NCBI GenBank assembly: GCA_017439185.1
Contig: JAFRTM010000003.1
Coordinates: 1 to 64,000 of the forward strand
Source of the DNA: Bacteroidales bacterium
Lineage (GTDB): Bacteria > Bacteroidota > Bacteroidia > Bacteroidales > P3
Length of the DNA: 64,000 nt
Reading direction: 5' to 3'
The notes under the pieces were generated by a model that searched no databases, had not been told where the DNA came from, and was given only the letters and a program-made list of their open reading frames with translations. A program made the position numbers and the translations under genes. Below are positions 34,718-43,471 of the stretch, piece after piece. Each line of letters begins with the position of its first letter. The stretch's first letter is position 1.

Positions 34718-36244
34718 TTATTCCCACTCTATGGTTGCCGGCGGTTTTGAGCTTATGTCGTAGACCACGCGGTTGACGCCTTTTACTCGATTGATGATGT
34801 CGTTAGAGACACGAGCGAGGAATTCGTAGGGGAGGTGGCTCCAGTCGGCGGTCATGCCGTCGACAGACTCCACAGCGCGGAGAGCCACGACGCTCTCGTA
34901 GGTGCGTTCGTCGCCCATCACGCCGACGGACTGAACCGGCAGGAGCATGCAGCCCGCCTGCCACACCTTGTCGTAGAGGCCGTTGTCGCGGAGGCCGCGG
35001 ATGAAGATGTCGTCAACCTCCTGGAGGATGCGTACCTTTTCCGGGGTCACGTCGCTGAGGATGCGGATAGCCAGTCCTGGGCCGGGGAAGGGATGACGCC
35101 CTATGAGCTCGTCTTTGATGCCCAATTGACGGCCCACGCGGCGCACCTCGTCTTTGAAGAGGGAGCGGAGAGGCTCGACGAGCTGGAGTTTCATATAGTC
35201 GGGGAGTCCGCCCACGTTGTGGTGGCTCTTGATTGTCTGTGAAGGGCCTTTGACCGAACTGCTCTCAATCACGTCGGGGTAGATGGTGCCCTGGCCGAGC
35301 CATTTGGCGTCGGTGATGAGCTTGGCTTCGGCATCGAAGACGTCGATGAAAGTCTTGCCGATTGCCTTGCGCTTCTTCTCCGGGTCGGTGACGCCGGCGA
35401 GGACGGAATAGAAACGGTCCTTGGCGTCGACACCTTTCACGTTGAGACCCATGTCCTTGTAGGACTCGAGGACTCCCTCGAACTCGTTTTTGCGGAGGAG
35501 TCCGTTGTCGACGAAAATGCAGTGGAGCTGATGGCCGATGGCGCGGTTGAGGAGGACGGCAGCGACCGTGGAGTCGACGCCGCCGCTGAGGCCGAGGACT
35601 ACTTTGTCGCCGCCCACTTTGGCTTTGAGTTCAGCTATGGTGGTCTCGATGAAAGACTCGGGAGTCCAGCTCTGTGAGCAGTGGCAGATGTCCACGACGA
35701 AGTTGCGGAGGAGCGTCTGTCCGTCGGTGGAGTGGTGCACCTCGGGGTGGAACTGAATGGCGTAGGTGGGCTCGCCCTCGATGTGGTAGCCGGCGAAGCG
35801 CACGTTGTCGGTGGAGCATATGCAGTGGTAGTTGTCGGGGACCTCCTCGATGGTGTCGCCGTGGCTCATCCAGACCTGGCTTCCGGTGGAGATGCCTTTC
35901 ATGAGTGGCGACTCGGAGTCGATGAACTGGAGGTTGGCGCGGCCATATTCGCGTATCTTGGACTGCTGGACTTTACCGCCGCCCCATTTGGCGAGATACT
36001 GTGCGCCGTAGCATACGGCGAGGAGAGGCAGGCGGCCCTTGATGTTGGACATGTCGGGCACGGGTGCGTCGGCTGCGTTGCAGCTGTATGGGCTACCGGA
36101 AAAAATCACACCTTTGATGTTGGAAGTGAGCTCCGGAATTTTGTTAAAAGGATGAATTTCACAATAAACATTAAGTTCGCGAACTTTGCGTGCAATCAAC
36201 TGAGTGTATTGAGAACCAAAGTCTAAGATAAGTATTGAATCCAT
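34718..36244 (-). CDS. guaA: GMP synthase, glutamine-hydrolysing
   Basis: 508 residues. Converts XMP to GMP with ATP and glutamine. Class I amidotransferase domain at about 3-190 with nucleophile Cys78 (LLAVCYGAQ) and the catalytic His/Glu in [11 protein letters not shown]-pyrophosphatase domain with P-loop [10 protein letters not shown] near 218-227. C-terminal dimerisation domain ends in [15 protein letters not shown], the conserved GuaA tail. A -7 box TAGTTTTGC lies 22-30 bases before the start codon, which leaves a very short leader. First gene of a minus-strand cluster. Confidence 0.97.
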   Translation of the reverse strand: MDSILILDFGSQYTQLIARKVRELNVYCEIHPFNKIPELTSNIKGVIFSGSPYSCNAADAPVPDMSNIKGRLPLLAVCYGAQYLAKWGGGKVQQSKIREYGRANLQFIDSESPLMKGISTGSQVWMSHGDTIEEVPDNYHCICSTDNVRFAGYHIEGEPTYAIQFHPEVHHSTDGQTLLRNFVVDICHCSQSWTPESFIETTIAELKAKVGGDKVVLGLSGGVDSTVAAVLLNRAIGHQLHCIFVDNGLLRKNEFEGVLESYKDMGLNVKGVDAKDRFYSVLAGVTDPEKKRKAIGKTFIDVFDAEAKLITDAKWLGQGTIYPDVIESSSVKGPSQTIKSHHNVGGLPDYMKLQLVEPLRSLFKDEVRRVGRQLGIKDELIGRHPFPGPGLAIRILSDVTPEKVRILQEVDDIFIRGLRDNGLYDKVWQAGCMLLPVQSVGVMGDERTYESVVALRAVESVDGMTADWSHLPYEFLARVSNDIINRVKGVNRVVYDISSKPPATIEWE

Positions 36245-36265
36245 ATTTATTTATTATAATAAATT

Positions 36266-36274
36266 GCAAAACTA
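36266..36274 (-). promoter_or_regulatory. -7 box of the guaA promoter
   Basis: TAGTTTTGC on the minus strand. It predicts a start near 36261, 17 bases before the guaA ATG. Confidence 0.6.
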
Positions 36275-36366
36275 CGAATTTATTTTTTAATGGCAAAAAA
36301 AAGTTTTCCACAATCTGTTATTTAGTACCAGAAAGGGTGAAATTATTGAAAAATTAGTGGAATATT

Positions 36367-36397
36367 TTTGTGGAGTAAAATAATGTTAGTATCTTTG
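36367..36397 (+). promoter_or_regulatory. Promoter of the B12-riboswitch transcript
   Basis: A -33 TTTG at 36367-36370 and a -7 TATCTTTG at 36390-36397, 19 bases apart, which is the ideal spacing. The transcript would begin near 36402, ahead of the riboswitch. Confidence 0.75.
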
Positions 36398-36464
36398 CAA
36401 CGCAATTGACTGAGGGGTTACTGCTTTTAAGTTTTTTGCAATCAGTTATTTGACACATGGAATA

Positions 36465-36632
36465 GTCTTTTAGGTGCCGCTTGAAAAAGAGGCTAAGAGG
36501 GAATCACGTGGGAATCGTGAGCTGTCGCGCAACTGTAAGTTCCGCAAAAAAAACGATGACGGGAGAGACCATTGGACGAGGAGTCCGAGAAGGTGCCGCC
36601 AATCGGGGACGAGTCAGGAAACCTGCCTTTGA
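36465..36632 (+). promoter_or_regulatory. Cobalamin (B12) riboswitch
   Basis: The conserved blocks of the aptamer occur in order: AGGTGCCG (36472), AGAGGGAATCACGTGGGAATC (36498-36516), the B12 box as GCTGTCGCGCAACTGTAAG (36521-36539), CCATTGG (36569-36575), GAGAAGGTGCCGCC (36587-36600) and GAGTCAGGAAACCTGCC (36611-36627). After it, TGCCTTTGA can pair with TCAAAGGC around 36623-36660, a possible expression platform that overlaps the end of the aptamer. There is no T-run, so control is not by a simple terminator. Confidence 0.88.
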
Positions 36633-36849
36633 GACTTGGCAATGCTTTCGCGTCAAAGGCGGTTGTCAGCGTTACGGAAGTTCTTGGGAGACGAGATGAT
36701 TCTTACCCAGAAAAGAAGTGACGAGAGGAACGCAGGAATAGAGTTGCTGCGGTTGTGTTTTTCCACCACTGGGGGGCAGGGGAGCCCAGGTGCGATAGCA
36801 TTGTATATGTGTTTTGTTAGAGAAAGAAATGTAAAACACTATAAATGCT
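36633..36849 (+). other. Long spacer between riboswitch and CoA-transferase gene
   Basis: 217 bases with no convincing gene. An ATG at 36696 opens a frame that runs into the CoA-transferase gene in another phase; its codons look random. The bases just before the CoA-transferase start are AT-rich (TTAGAGAAAGAAATGTAAAACAC in part), giving only a weak ribosome-binding site. Confidence 0.4.
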
Positions 36850-38157
36850 ATGAACTGGAAAGACGAATACAAGAAAAAGGTTTCTACGCCCGAGCGGGCG
36901 ATTGCCGACATACACGACGGCAATTGTGTGATAATGGGGCATGCGGCTGCTGCGCCGAGGGTGGTGCAGAAGGCGTTGGCTGAGCATTGTCTGGACTATA
37001 ACGATGTGTTGTTGTTCCACATGACGACGTTGGGGGAGAACGAGTGTCTTCAGCCGAAGTGCTACGGGCATTTCCGGCATGTGTCGAATTTTCTGGCGGC
37101 GAACTCGCGAGAGGTCGTGGAAGAGCTGGCCGGAGATTTCTTTCCTGCCTATTTCAAGGATGTGCCGGGAATGATAGGAGGAGACATCCCGTGTGACGTG
37201 GCAGTGTTTCAGGCCACGCCACCGAACGAGGAGGGATACTGCTCGTTGGGAGTGTCGTGCGACTATGCGATAGCGGCTATCAGGGCGGCGAAGACGGTGA
37301 TAATAGAGACGAACGAGCTGATGCCGTTCACATACGGGGAGACGATGATACATGTGTCGCAGATAGACCATATTCTGCCGTGTGCATACAGGTTGCCGGA
37401 GTTGCTGTCGCAGGAGCCGTCTGAGACAGAGTTGGCGATAGGGAAGAATTGTGCGGAACTGATAAGCGACGGCTCGACGCTGCAGTTGGGTATTGGTACG
37501 ATACCGAACGCAGTGTTGGCGTCTCTCGGGGAGAAGAACGACTTGGGAATACACTCGGAGATGTTTTCGGACGGAGTGGCGAGACTTATGAGGAGTGGCA
37601 ACATCAATGGGAGGAGGAAGACGATACATAAAGACAAGGTGGTGGCGACGTTTGTGATGGGTTCGAATGATTTGTATGAGTTTGTGGACGGGAATCATGA
37701 CATAGAATTGTATCCAGTTGATTATGTGAACGATCCGTTTGTGATAGCGCAGAATTACAGGATGGTGTCGATCAATTCGTGTCTGGAGGTAGATTTGATG
37801 GGGCAGGTGAGCAGTGAGGCGATAGGAATGAGACAGTACAGCGGAACCGGAGGTCAGGTGGATTTTATAAGAGGAGCGTGTTTGTCGAGGGAAGGGAAGA
37901 GCATAATAGCTATGCCGTCGACGGCGGCGAACGGAACGATATCGAGGATAAAACCTTTTTTGACGCCCGGTTCGGCGGTGACGACGTCGAGGAATGACGT
38001 GGACTATATAGTTACAGAGTATGGATCGGCGAGATTGAAGGGAAGGACGCTGATGCACAGGGCTGAGGACTTGATAAGGATAGCGCACCCGAAGTTCAGG
38101 CCGGAACTGGCGGAGGAGTATGAGAGGAGGTTTGACTGTCCGTTAATTTATGAATAA
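36850..38157 (+). CDS. Acetyl-CoA hydrolase/4-hydroxybutyrate CoA-transferase family protein
   Basis: 435 residues. A family I CoA-transferase: moves CoA between acetate and another acid. Both halves are present: N-terminal domain (about 5-200) and C-terminal domain with LGIGTIPNAVL, the catalytic Glu237 in GIHSEMFSDG, and the CoA-binding GTGGQVDFIRGA. It most resembles 4-hydroxybutyrate or butyryl-CoA:acetate CoA-transferases, but propionyl-CoA:succinate transferases of the same fold cannot be excluded. The upstream B12 riboswitch suggests a link to B12-dependent methylmalonyl-CoA metabolism. Codons are rich in ATA and AGG. marC follows 12 bases later. Confidence 0.9.
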   Translation: MNWKDEYKKKVSTPERAIADIHDGNCVIMGHAAAAPRVVQKALAEHCLDYNDVLLFHMTTLGENECLQPKCYGHFRHVSNFLAANSREVVEELAGDFFPAYFKDVPGMIGGDIPCDVAVFQATPPNEEGYCSLGVSCDYAIAAIRAAKTVIIETNELMPFTYGETMIHVSQIDHILPCAYRLPELLSQEPSETELAIGKNCAELISDGSTLQLGIGTIPNAVLASLGEKNDLGIHSEMFSDGVARLMRSGNINGRRKTIHKDKVVATFVMGSNDLYEFVDGNHDIELYPVDYVNDPFVIAQNYRMVSINSCLEVDLMGQVSSEAIGMRQYSGTGGQVDFIRGACLSREGKSIIAMPSTAANGTISRIKPFLTPGSAVTTSRNDVDYIVTEYGSARLKGRTLMHRAEDLIRIAHPKFRPELAEEYERRFDCPLIYE

Positions 38158-38169
38158 AAAAGCAGAGAT

Positions 38170-38763
38170 ATGTTAGGAAGTATAAGTATAGTAGAGATTT
38201 TAAGCACTTTTATAGTGATGTTTGCGATAATAGACATCACCGGGTCGATACCGATCTTCATAGCGATGAAGGAGCAGGGGAAGTCGATCAAAGCGTTACA
38301 GGCCGCAGGCGTCGCCTTGTTGCTCTTCGTCGTCTTCTTTTTTGCGGGCGACGCGTTGCTGCGGCTCTTCAGCATAGACGCTGCGTCGTTTGCAGTGGCC
38401 GGGGCCGTGGTGCTGTTTATCTTGTCGATAGAGATGATAACGGACCGTGAGCTGATAAAGAACAACCACAGGTCGTCGGGAGCGTCGATAGTGCCGGTGG
38501 CATTTCCACTGATAGCGGGGCCGGGAGCGATCACGGCACTGCTGTCGCTGAGGGCGGAGTATTCGGTGCCGAACATTATGATCGGGTTGCTGCTGAATAT
38601 TGTGATAGATTATCTGGTGATAAGGTATCTGAGCCGGCTACACAAGTTCTTGGGAGGGGACATAATATTCGTGATCCGGAAGTTTTTCGGAGTGATATTG
38701 CTGGCGATAGCGGTGAAGTTGTTTGTGGGGAATATCCAATCGGTGGTGGGGACGGCGCTGTAG
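38170..38763 (+). CDS. MarC family integral membrane protein
   Basis: 197 residues with six hydrophobic helices (about 8-27, 42-60, 66-84, 101-122, 134-152, 168-187). The first helix region carries the family motif FAIIDITGSIPIFIAM and the fourth carries VPVAFPLIAGPGAITALL, both typical of MarC/UPF0056. These proteins were once linked to multiple antibiotic resistance, but that role was not confirmed; the substrate is unknown. Co-transcribed with the CoA-transferase gene, so it may also fall under the B12 riboswitch. Confidence 0.9.
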   Translation: MLGSISIVEILSTFIVMFAIIDITGSIPIFIAMKEQGKSIKALQAAGVALLLFVVFFFAGDALLRLFSIDAASFAVAGAVVLFILSIEMITDRELIKNNHRSSGASIVPVAFPLIAGPGAITALLSLRAEYSVPNIMIGLLLNIVIDYLVIRYLSRLHKFLGGDIIFVIRKFFGVILLAIAVKLFVGNIQSVVGTAL

Positions 38764-38775
38764 GAGAGAGGAGGA

Positions 38776-39513
38776 TCAGTCGGGCGGCTGGGAGGGAGTC
38801 TCGGGAGTTAGGGCTGTGGAGTCTGGGTATTTGATTCTCACCCAGTTGTGGGCGAGTTGGCGGCAGAAGGTGTGTAGGGCGGCGGCTCTGAGGAGGTCGC
38901 CTTCGGGGGAGCCGAGTTCGGCGAGGAGGAGGGAGTCGGATGCGAGGCCGGTTTTGGGGTCGCGCCAGAAGGCATAGACCCAGATGTGGTCGCCTTGCCA
39001 CTCGGAAGGAATGCTGATATTCAGTGCGTTGCCGCGGCGTGAGGCTACGTCTTGCATCAGGAGGGAGGCGGTCTTGGTCTGGCTGTATAGGACTATGGAG
39101 AGGCGGTCGTTGGAGTTGCCGTGGCCGTGGAGGAAGTGGAGTCGGAGGCCGTTGCTGGTTTGCTGGAGGTCGCTGACTTGCAGAGGCTCTAACGGTCCGC
39201 GGGCGACTTTGAGGAAGGAGGGGTTGAGGGTGCCGTCGGGTTGGAGGACGTCGGCGAAGACCTGCTCGGTGAAGCGCACCCGTGGCGAGCGCTCGGACCT
39301 ATATTCTTTATAGCCAAGTTTATAGACTTTCTTCAGGGAGGCTACGAAGGAGGAGACGAGGGCGAACTGCCGGCGGTGGGATTGCTGGGCCTCGGTGCGG
39401 GGGTTGGCGACGGAGGCGGGCATGGAGCGGAAATAGCGGTGACCGCGTACGGTGTAGCCGATGATGGGGCCGAGTTTGCCGGAGAAGTTTACCAAGGAAC
39501 AGTTTTGTGCCAT
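38776..39513 (-). CDS. DUF6266 family protein, copy 1
   Basis: 245 residues from ATG 39513 (MAQNCSLVNFSGKLGPIIGYTVRG). The frame extends further upstream, but past the promoter. The protein has no signal peptide and is basic, with GHRYFRSMPASVANPRTEAQQ near the start and a C-terminal half of beta strands (RLSIVLYSQTKTASLLMQDV). The gene at 61782 encodes a protein of the same length that is alike throughout; the two are paralogues. DUF6266 is a Bacteroidetes family of unknown function. Monocistronic, with its own promoter. Confidence 0.87.
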   Translation of the reverse strand: MAQNCSLVNFSGKLGPIIGYTVRGHRYFRSMPASVANPRTEAQQSHRRQFALVSSFVASLKKVYKLGYKEYRSERSPRVRFTEQVFADVLQPDGTLNPSFLKVARGPLEPLQVSDLQQTSNGLRLHFLHGHGNSNDRLSIVLYSQTKTASLLMQDVASRRGNALNISIPSEWQGDHIWVYAFWRDPKTGLASDSLLLAELGSPEGDLLRAAALHTFCRQLAHNWVRIKYPDSTALTPETPSQPPD

Positions 39514-39560
39514 GGGGGTGAATGTTGATATGTGGATAAGTTGATATGTTGAAATCGGGG

Positions 39561-39569
39561 GCAAAGGTA
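39561..39569 (-). promoter_or_regulatory. -7 box of the DUF6266 copy 1 promoter
   Basis: TACCTTTGC on the minus strand, 48 bases before the start codon. Between them lie GATATG repeats like those at 8457-8607 (TTGATATGTGGATAAGTTG read on the plus strand). Confidence 0.6.
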
Positions 39570-39671
39570 CGAAATGTTTTTGTTTTGGCGGAGTTTTTTT
39601 TGAGTTTTTTTTTTGTGGGGGTTGTGAGTGGATGATTTTCGGGGTGGGACGGGGGTTGGACAAGTGGGTGG

Positions 39672-39725
39672 TTTATAGGTGGTTGAGAGGTATCAAGTCT
39701 GACTGAAATCTGAGGGAAGACTGAT
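39672..39725 (+). repeat. Dispersed intergenic repeat, copy 1
   Basis: Core GGTATCAAGTCTGAC at 39689-39703, preceded by TTTATAGGTGGTTGAGA and followed by TGAAATCTGAGGGAAGACTGA. Matching copies lie at about 47393 and 61400. The rest of 39514-39941 is G/T-rich spacer with two promoters and no gene. Confidence 0.7.
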
Positions 39726-39906
39726 AATTGTTTTTGGTTGAAAAGGGATGTTTTTAGTGGTCAGTATTCAGTATTCAGTAGCTGGTTTTTGGGGAGGAAA
39801 TGTTAAATATAGAGGTCGGATAGTCGGAGGTTTGTTGAAGGTGGTTTTAGGGGAGGGGAAGGGTTGGGGATTTTTGGGGGGTGGAGGAAAAAATTATATA
39901 AAAATG

Positions 39907-39936
39907 TTTACAATATAAAAAATGTTTGTATATTTG
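39907..39936 (+). promoter_or_regulatory. Promoter of the bamD operon, possibly leaderless
   Basis: A -7 box TATATTTG at 39929-39936 with a -33 TTTA near 39907. The bamD ATG is at 39942, so the expected start point falls on or within a base or two of the A of the start codon. Confidence 0.6.
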
Positions 39937-39941
39937 CGGCT

Positions 39942-40757
39942 ATGAAAAATTGTTGGCTTATAGTGCTAAGTATGGTGACAGTCAGTGTGTTGGCTGGCTG
40001 TAGCGGTACGAGTAAACTGGTGAAAAGTAACGATTATGACGCTAAATACGAGGCTGCGGTGAAGTTTTACGAGGAGGGGAGTTACTCGAAGGCGATACAG
40101 TTGTTTGAGAATTTGTCGATGCATTACAGGGGGAGGGACTATTCGGAGAATATCTCGTGGTATTACGGTCAGTCGTTGCTGAAGGAGAAGGATTATTACA
40201 CGGCTGCGTACCAGTTCAAGAATTTTGTGAGGCAGTTTCCGTATAGTGTGCATGTGGAGGAGGCGATGTTTTTGAGTGCTTACTGCAAGTATATGGATTC
40301 GCCGGAGTATACGCTGGACCAGACGGTGACGAGGGAGGCGATCACGGAGTTTGAGCAGTTTTCGGACAAGTATCCGCAGTCGGTGCACATACCGGAGGTG
40401 AACGGGTATCTGGATGAGATGAGGGGTAAGCTGATTATGAAGGATTATGAGATTGCGTACGGGTATTACAGGATTCAGTCGTATCATGCGGCGTATGTGG
40501 CGTTGCAGAGTTTTCTGAATTATTACCCTGACTCGCCAAAGAGGGAGGAGGCGATGTACTATATGCTGAAGTCGGGGTATGAGTATGCGATAAACAGCAA
40601 GGAGGAGAAGGTGAGGGAGAGGCTGCAGCTGGTGGTGAACGATTTTGACAAGTTTGCGTCGTCGTTTACGGATTCGAAGTATATGGCGAGTGCGCAGGTG
40701 ATATACAGCAAGAGCAAGGCGGCTCTGGCGAAGATAGAGGCGGGAGAGAAGCAATGA
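39942..40757 (+). CDS. bamD: Outer membrane assembly lipoprotein BamD
   Basis: 271 residues from ATG 39942. The lipoprotein signal MKNCWLIVLSMVTVSVLAGC puts the lipidated Cys at 20. The mature part is built of TPR helices: KYEAAVKFYEEGSYSKAIQLFENL (TPR1), YYGQSLLKEKDYYTAAYQFKNFVRQFP (TPR2), then three more to about 250. This is the BamD/YfiO fold, a part of the complex that inserts beta-barrel proteins. An in-frame start further upstream lies before the promoter and is not used. It heads the bamD-rpoZ-coaBC operon found across Bacteroidetes. Confidence 0.94.
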   Translation: MKNCWLIVLSMVTVSVLAGCSGTSKLVKSNDYDAKYEAAVKFYEEGSYSKAIQLFENLSMHYRGRDYSENISWYYGQSLLKEKDYYTAAYQFKNFVRQFPYSVHVEEAMFLSAYCKYMDSPEYTLDQTVTREAITEFEQFSDKYPQSVHIPEVNGYLDEMRGKLIMKDYEIAYGYYRIQSYHAAYVALQSFLNYYPDSPKREEAMYYMLKSGYEYAINSKEEKVRERLQLVVNDFDKFASSFTDSKYMASAQVIYSKSKAALAKIEAGEKQ

Positions 40758-40787
40758 ATCAGGGAACAAATAAATTTAACAAATAAA

Positions 40788-41237
40788 ATGGAAAAGAAGG
40801 AAACAGCAAAGGTGGTGGCGAAGAAGCCCCGCGTGATCAACACGACGATTACACGAAACACAAATGATTTCAGCCAGATGACTGATAATATCTATGAGAC
40901 GGTGGCGATGCTTTCGAAGAGGGCGAACCAGCTGGCGGTGCAGGAGAAGAGGGAGCTGCACAAGAAGATAGAGGAGTTTGCGACGGGAACGGACGCGATA
41001 GACGAGATGTATGAGAACCGCGAGCAGATAGAGGTAGTGAAGCATTACGAGCAGATGCCGAAGCCGGTGCTGAACGCTACGCAGGAGTATCTGGACCACA
41101 AGCTTTTCTATAAGAACCCTATGAAGAGCAAGACGATGGTGAGCATGATGGAGGAGCTGGAGGACGAGCTGGTGGAGTCGGCGGTGAAGACGAACGACGA
41201 GGAGAAGCCGAAGAAGCGCAAGAGCGCGAAGAAATAA
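40788..41237 (+). CDS. rpoZ: RNA polymerase omega subunit-like protein (Bacteroidetes type)
   Basis: 149 residues. The core TDNIYETVAMLSKRANQLAVQEKRELHKKIEEF (about 31-63) matches the Bacteroidetes RpoZ-like family, with the omega motif region IYETVAMLSKRANQL. Basic N-terminal (KVVAKKPRV) and C-terminal (EEKPKKRKSAKK) tails flank it. The position between bamD and coaBC is the standard one for this gene. Omega helps assemble RNA polymerase and, in some bacteria, binds ppGpp. Whether this distant version does so is not known. Confidence 0.85.
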   Translation: MEKKETAKVVAKKPRVINTTITRNTNDFSQMTDNIYETVAMLSKRANQLAVQEKRELHKKIEEFATGTDAIDEMYENREQIEVVKHYEQMPKPVLNATQEYLDHKLFYKNPMKSKTMVSMMEELEDELVESAVKTNDEEKPKKRKSAKK

Positions 41238-41246
41238 GAGGAGGAG

Positions 41247-42446
41247 ATGAAGATAATAGTCGGCATAAGCGGCGGTATAGCGGCGTATAAGGTGCCCCAG
41301 CTGGTGAGGTTGCTGAAGAAGAGAGGGCATGAGGTGCAGTGTGTGGTCACTGCGCATGCGCTGGAGTTTGTGACGAAGGTGACGCTGGAGACGGTGTCGG
41401 AGAGGCGGCTGTACTGTGACTTGTTCGACGACGGAAACGAGCGGACGACGGAGCATATCTCGCTGAAAGACTGGGGCGATGTGCTGCTGCTGGCTCCGGC
41501 GACTGCGAATATCATAGGGAAGATGGCGAACGGGATAGGCGACGACGCGCTGAGCACGCTGCTGCTTTCGTTTGGCGGCAAGCCGATGTTCGTTTGCCCG
41601 GCGATGAACACGCAGATGGCGGAGAATGTGGCGGTGGCGGAGAACTTGAGGGTGCTGGAGGAGAGGGGAGTGAGGGTGATGGATTACGAAGTGGGAGAGC
41701 TGGCCTGCGGAGCAGTGGGGAAGGGGAGAATGGCAGAGCCGGAGAAGATAGTGGAGTGGCTGGAAGAGAAGCTGGAAGAGGGGAAGAGCATGAGAGGGAA
41801 GAGGGTGCTGATTACAGCCGGTCCGACCTACGAGAAGATAGACGCGGTGCGGTTTATAGGCAACTATTCGAGCGGGAAGATGGGCTTTGCGCTTGCCGAA
41901 GAGTTTGCGGAGAGAGGGGCAGAGGTGACGCTGGTGGCCGGACCGTGCAACCAAACGACGAAGAGCCGTGGAGTGAGAAGGATAGACGTGGAGTCGGCGC
42001 AGGAGATGTACGACGCGGCAACCGAGGCGTTCGAGAGAGCCGATGTGGCGATACTGTCGGCTGCAGTGGCCGATTTCCGTCCCGACCACCAAGAAGAGCA
42101 GAAGATAAAGAAGCAGGGCGACGGAGGAATGACGCTTAAGCTGGTGCAGAATCCGGATATACTGGCCACACTGGGAAAGAGGAAGAGAGAGGGTCAGCTG
42201 CTGGTGGGCTTTGCGCTGGAGACGAACAACGAGATGACCTACGCCACGGAGAAGCTGAAGAAGAAAGGGCTGGACATGATAGTGATGAACTCGCTGAGAG
42301 ACGAGGGAGCCGGCTTCGGGACAGACACCAACAAGGTTACGATAATAGACAAGGCAGGGAACGTGGAGAGCGGCGAGCTGAAAAGCAAGAGAGAGGTGGC
42401 CGGCGACATAGCCGACGCGGTGGAGAGGCAGATGGAAAACAAATAA
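41247..42446 (+). CDS. coaBC: Phosphopantothenoylcysteine decarboxylase/phosphopantothenate-cysteine ligase
   Basis: 399 residues. Two consecutive steps of coenzyme A synthesis. CoaC flavoprotein half at about 1-180: GISGGIAAYKV (FMN loop), CPAMNTQMAENV, and the catalytic Cys in ELACGAVGKGRMAEP. CoaB half at about 185-399: LITAGPTYEKIDAVRFIGNYSSGKMG, then AAVADFRP and a Lys-rich stretch, with EGQLLVGFALETN. Starts 9 bases after rpoZ and is followed 9 bases later by the transglycosylase gene, so all four are one operon. Confidence 0.96.
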   Translation: MKIIVGISGGIAAYKVPQLVRLLKKRGHEVQCVVTAHALEFVTKVTLETVSERRLYCDLFDDGNERTTEHISLKDWGDVLLLAPATANIIGKMANGIGDDALSTLLLSFGGKPMFVCPAMNTQMAENVAVAENLRVLEERGVRVMDYEVGELACGAVGKGRMAEPEKIVEWLEEKLEEGKSMRGKRVLITAGPTYEKIDAVRFIGNYSSGKMGFALAEEFAERGAEVTLVAGPCNQTTKSRGVRRIDVESAQEMYDAATEAFERADVAILSAAVADFRPDHQEEQKIKKQGDGGMTLKLVQNPDILATLGKRKREGQLLVGFALETNNEMTYATEKLKKKGLDMIVMNSLRDEGAGFGTDTNKVTIIDKAGNVESGELKSKREVAGDIADAVERQMENK

Positions 42447-42455
42447 AGGAAAGAA

Positions 42456-43442
42456 ATGAAGAAACTGAGCATAGTGGCAATAGTACTCGCCGGAGTGGCC
42501 CTTCTGGCGCTTGTGGGCGAGACGTTGATATTTGCGACGCACAAAGAGACGCCGATAGAGGTTCAGAAGCAGGCGATACAGCACGGTTCCAGGATATATG
42601 CGCCGCCGATACCCGACAGTGTGAGTTTCTGTGGAGAGAAGCTGCCGCTGGAAAACTACTATGTGAAAGAGGCGCTGGACAGAGAGCTGATAGTGAACAT
42701 GTACGGGCACACCAATATGATATTGTGGATGAAGAGAGCCAACCGAGTGTTCCCGGTAATAGAGCCGATACTGAAAAAGAACGGAGTGCCGGCGGATATG
42801 AAATACCTGTGTGTGGCAGAGAGCGGACTGACCACGGCCACGTCGCCCGCCAAGGCACAAGGATACTGGCAGTTCATGGAGATGACTGGGAAGACCTACG
42901 GCTTGGAGATAAACGCCGACGTGGATATGCGCAACGACTTGGAGGCCTCGACCGAAGCGGCGTGCAAGTTCCTGAAAGTGCTGTATTCCCATCTGGGAAG
43001 CTGGTCGGCGGCAGCGGCAGCCTACAATTGCGGAGAGGGAGGATTGTCGAAGAGGATGGGGCAGCAGTCGGCCAAGTCGTACTACGACACAAGGCTTAAC
43101 AGCGAGACGGCGCGATATGTGTTCAGAATAGTGGCGATAAAGCTGGTGATGCAACATCCGCAAGACTACGGGTTCTACCTGAGGAAATGCGATCTTTACC
43201 CGGTGATACCCACCACCACAGCTACGCTGGAAGGACAGAACGTAGATTTGTACGAGTTTGCCAAGAAGAAGGGAGTGAGCTACAAGGTGCTGAGAGAGCT
43301 GAACCCGTGGCTGAACGCCGAGAAGATAGTGAACAAAGGCAACAAAAAATATACGGTGAAGCTGCCTACCGAGAAAGGGACGAGCCTTTCGAAAATCCTG
43401 AAAGACGAAGACCGGTCAACTTCGATAGTCGGACGATTCTGA
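42456..43442 (+). CDS. Membrane-bound lytic transglycosylase (MltD-like)
   Basis: 328 residues. An N-terminal membrane anchor (about 5-26), then a transglycosylase SLT domain at about 100-230 with the catalytic Glu in YLCVAESGLTT, the ATSPAKAQGYWQFM motif and AYNCGEGG. It cleaves the glycan strands of peptidoglycan to form anhydro-muropeptides. The last 80 residues (about 250-310: LYEFAKKKGVSYKVLRELNPWL) look like one LysM-type module. It follows coaBC by 9 bases and is followed by uvrA after a 29-base gap. Confidence 0.92.
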   Translation: MKKLSIVAIVLAGVALLALVGETLIFATHKETPIEVQKQAIQHGSRIYAPPIPDSVSFCGEKLPLENYYVKEALDRELIVNMYGHTNMILWMKRANRVFPVIEPILKKNGVPADMKYLCVAESGLTTATSPAKAQGYWQFMEMTGKTYGLEINADVDMRNDLEASTEAACKFLKVLYSHLGSWSAAAAAYNCGEGGLSKRMGQQSAKSYYDTRLNSETARYVFRIVAIKLVMQHPQDYGFYLRKCDLYPVIPTTTATLEGQNVDLYEFAKKKGVSYKVLRELNPWLNAEKIVNKGNKKYTVKLPTEKGTSLSKILKDEDRSTSIVGRF

Positions 43443-43471
43443 GGAGCTCCGCAGAGAAAGAGGAGAAAAAG

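Noticed and set aside
36636-36983. Small gene between the B12 riboswitch and the CoA-transferase
   Set aside because: The frame overlaps the CoA-transferase start in another phase, has no domain or good ribosome-binding site, and its codons look random.
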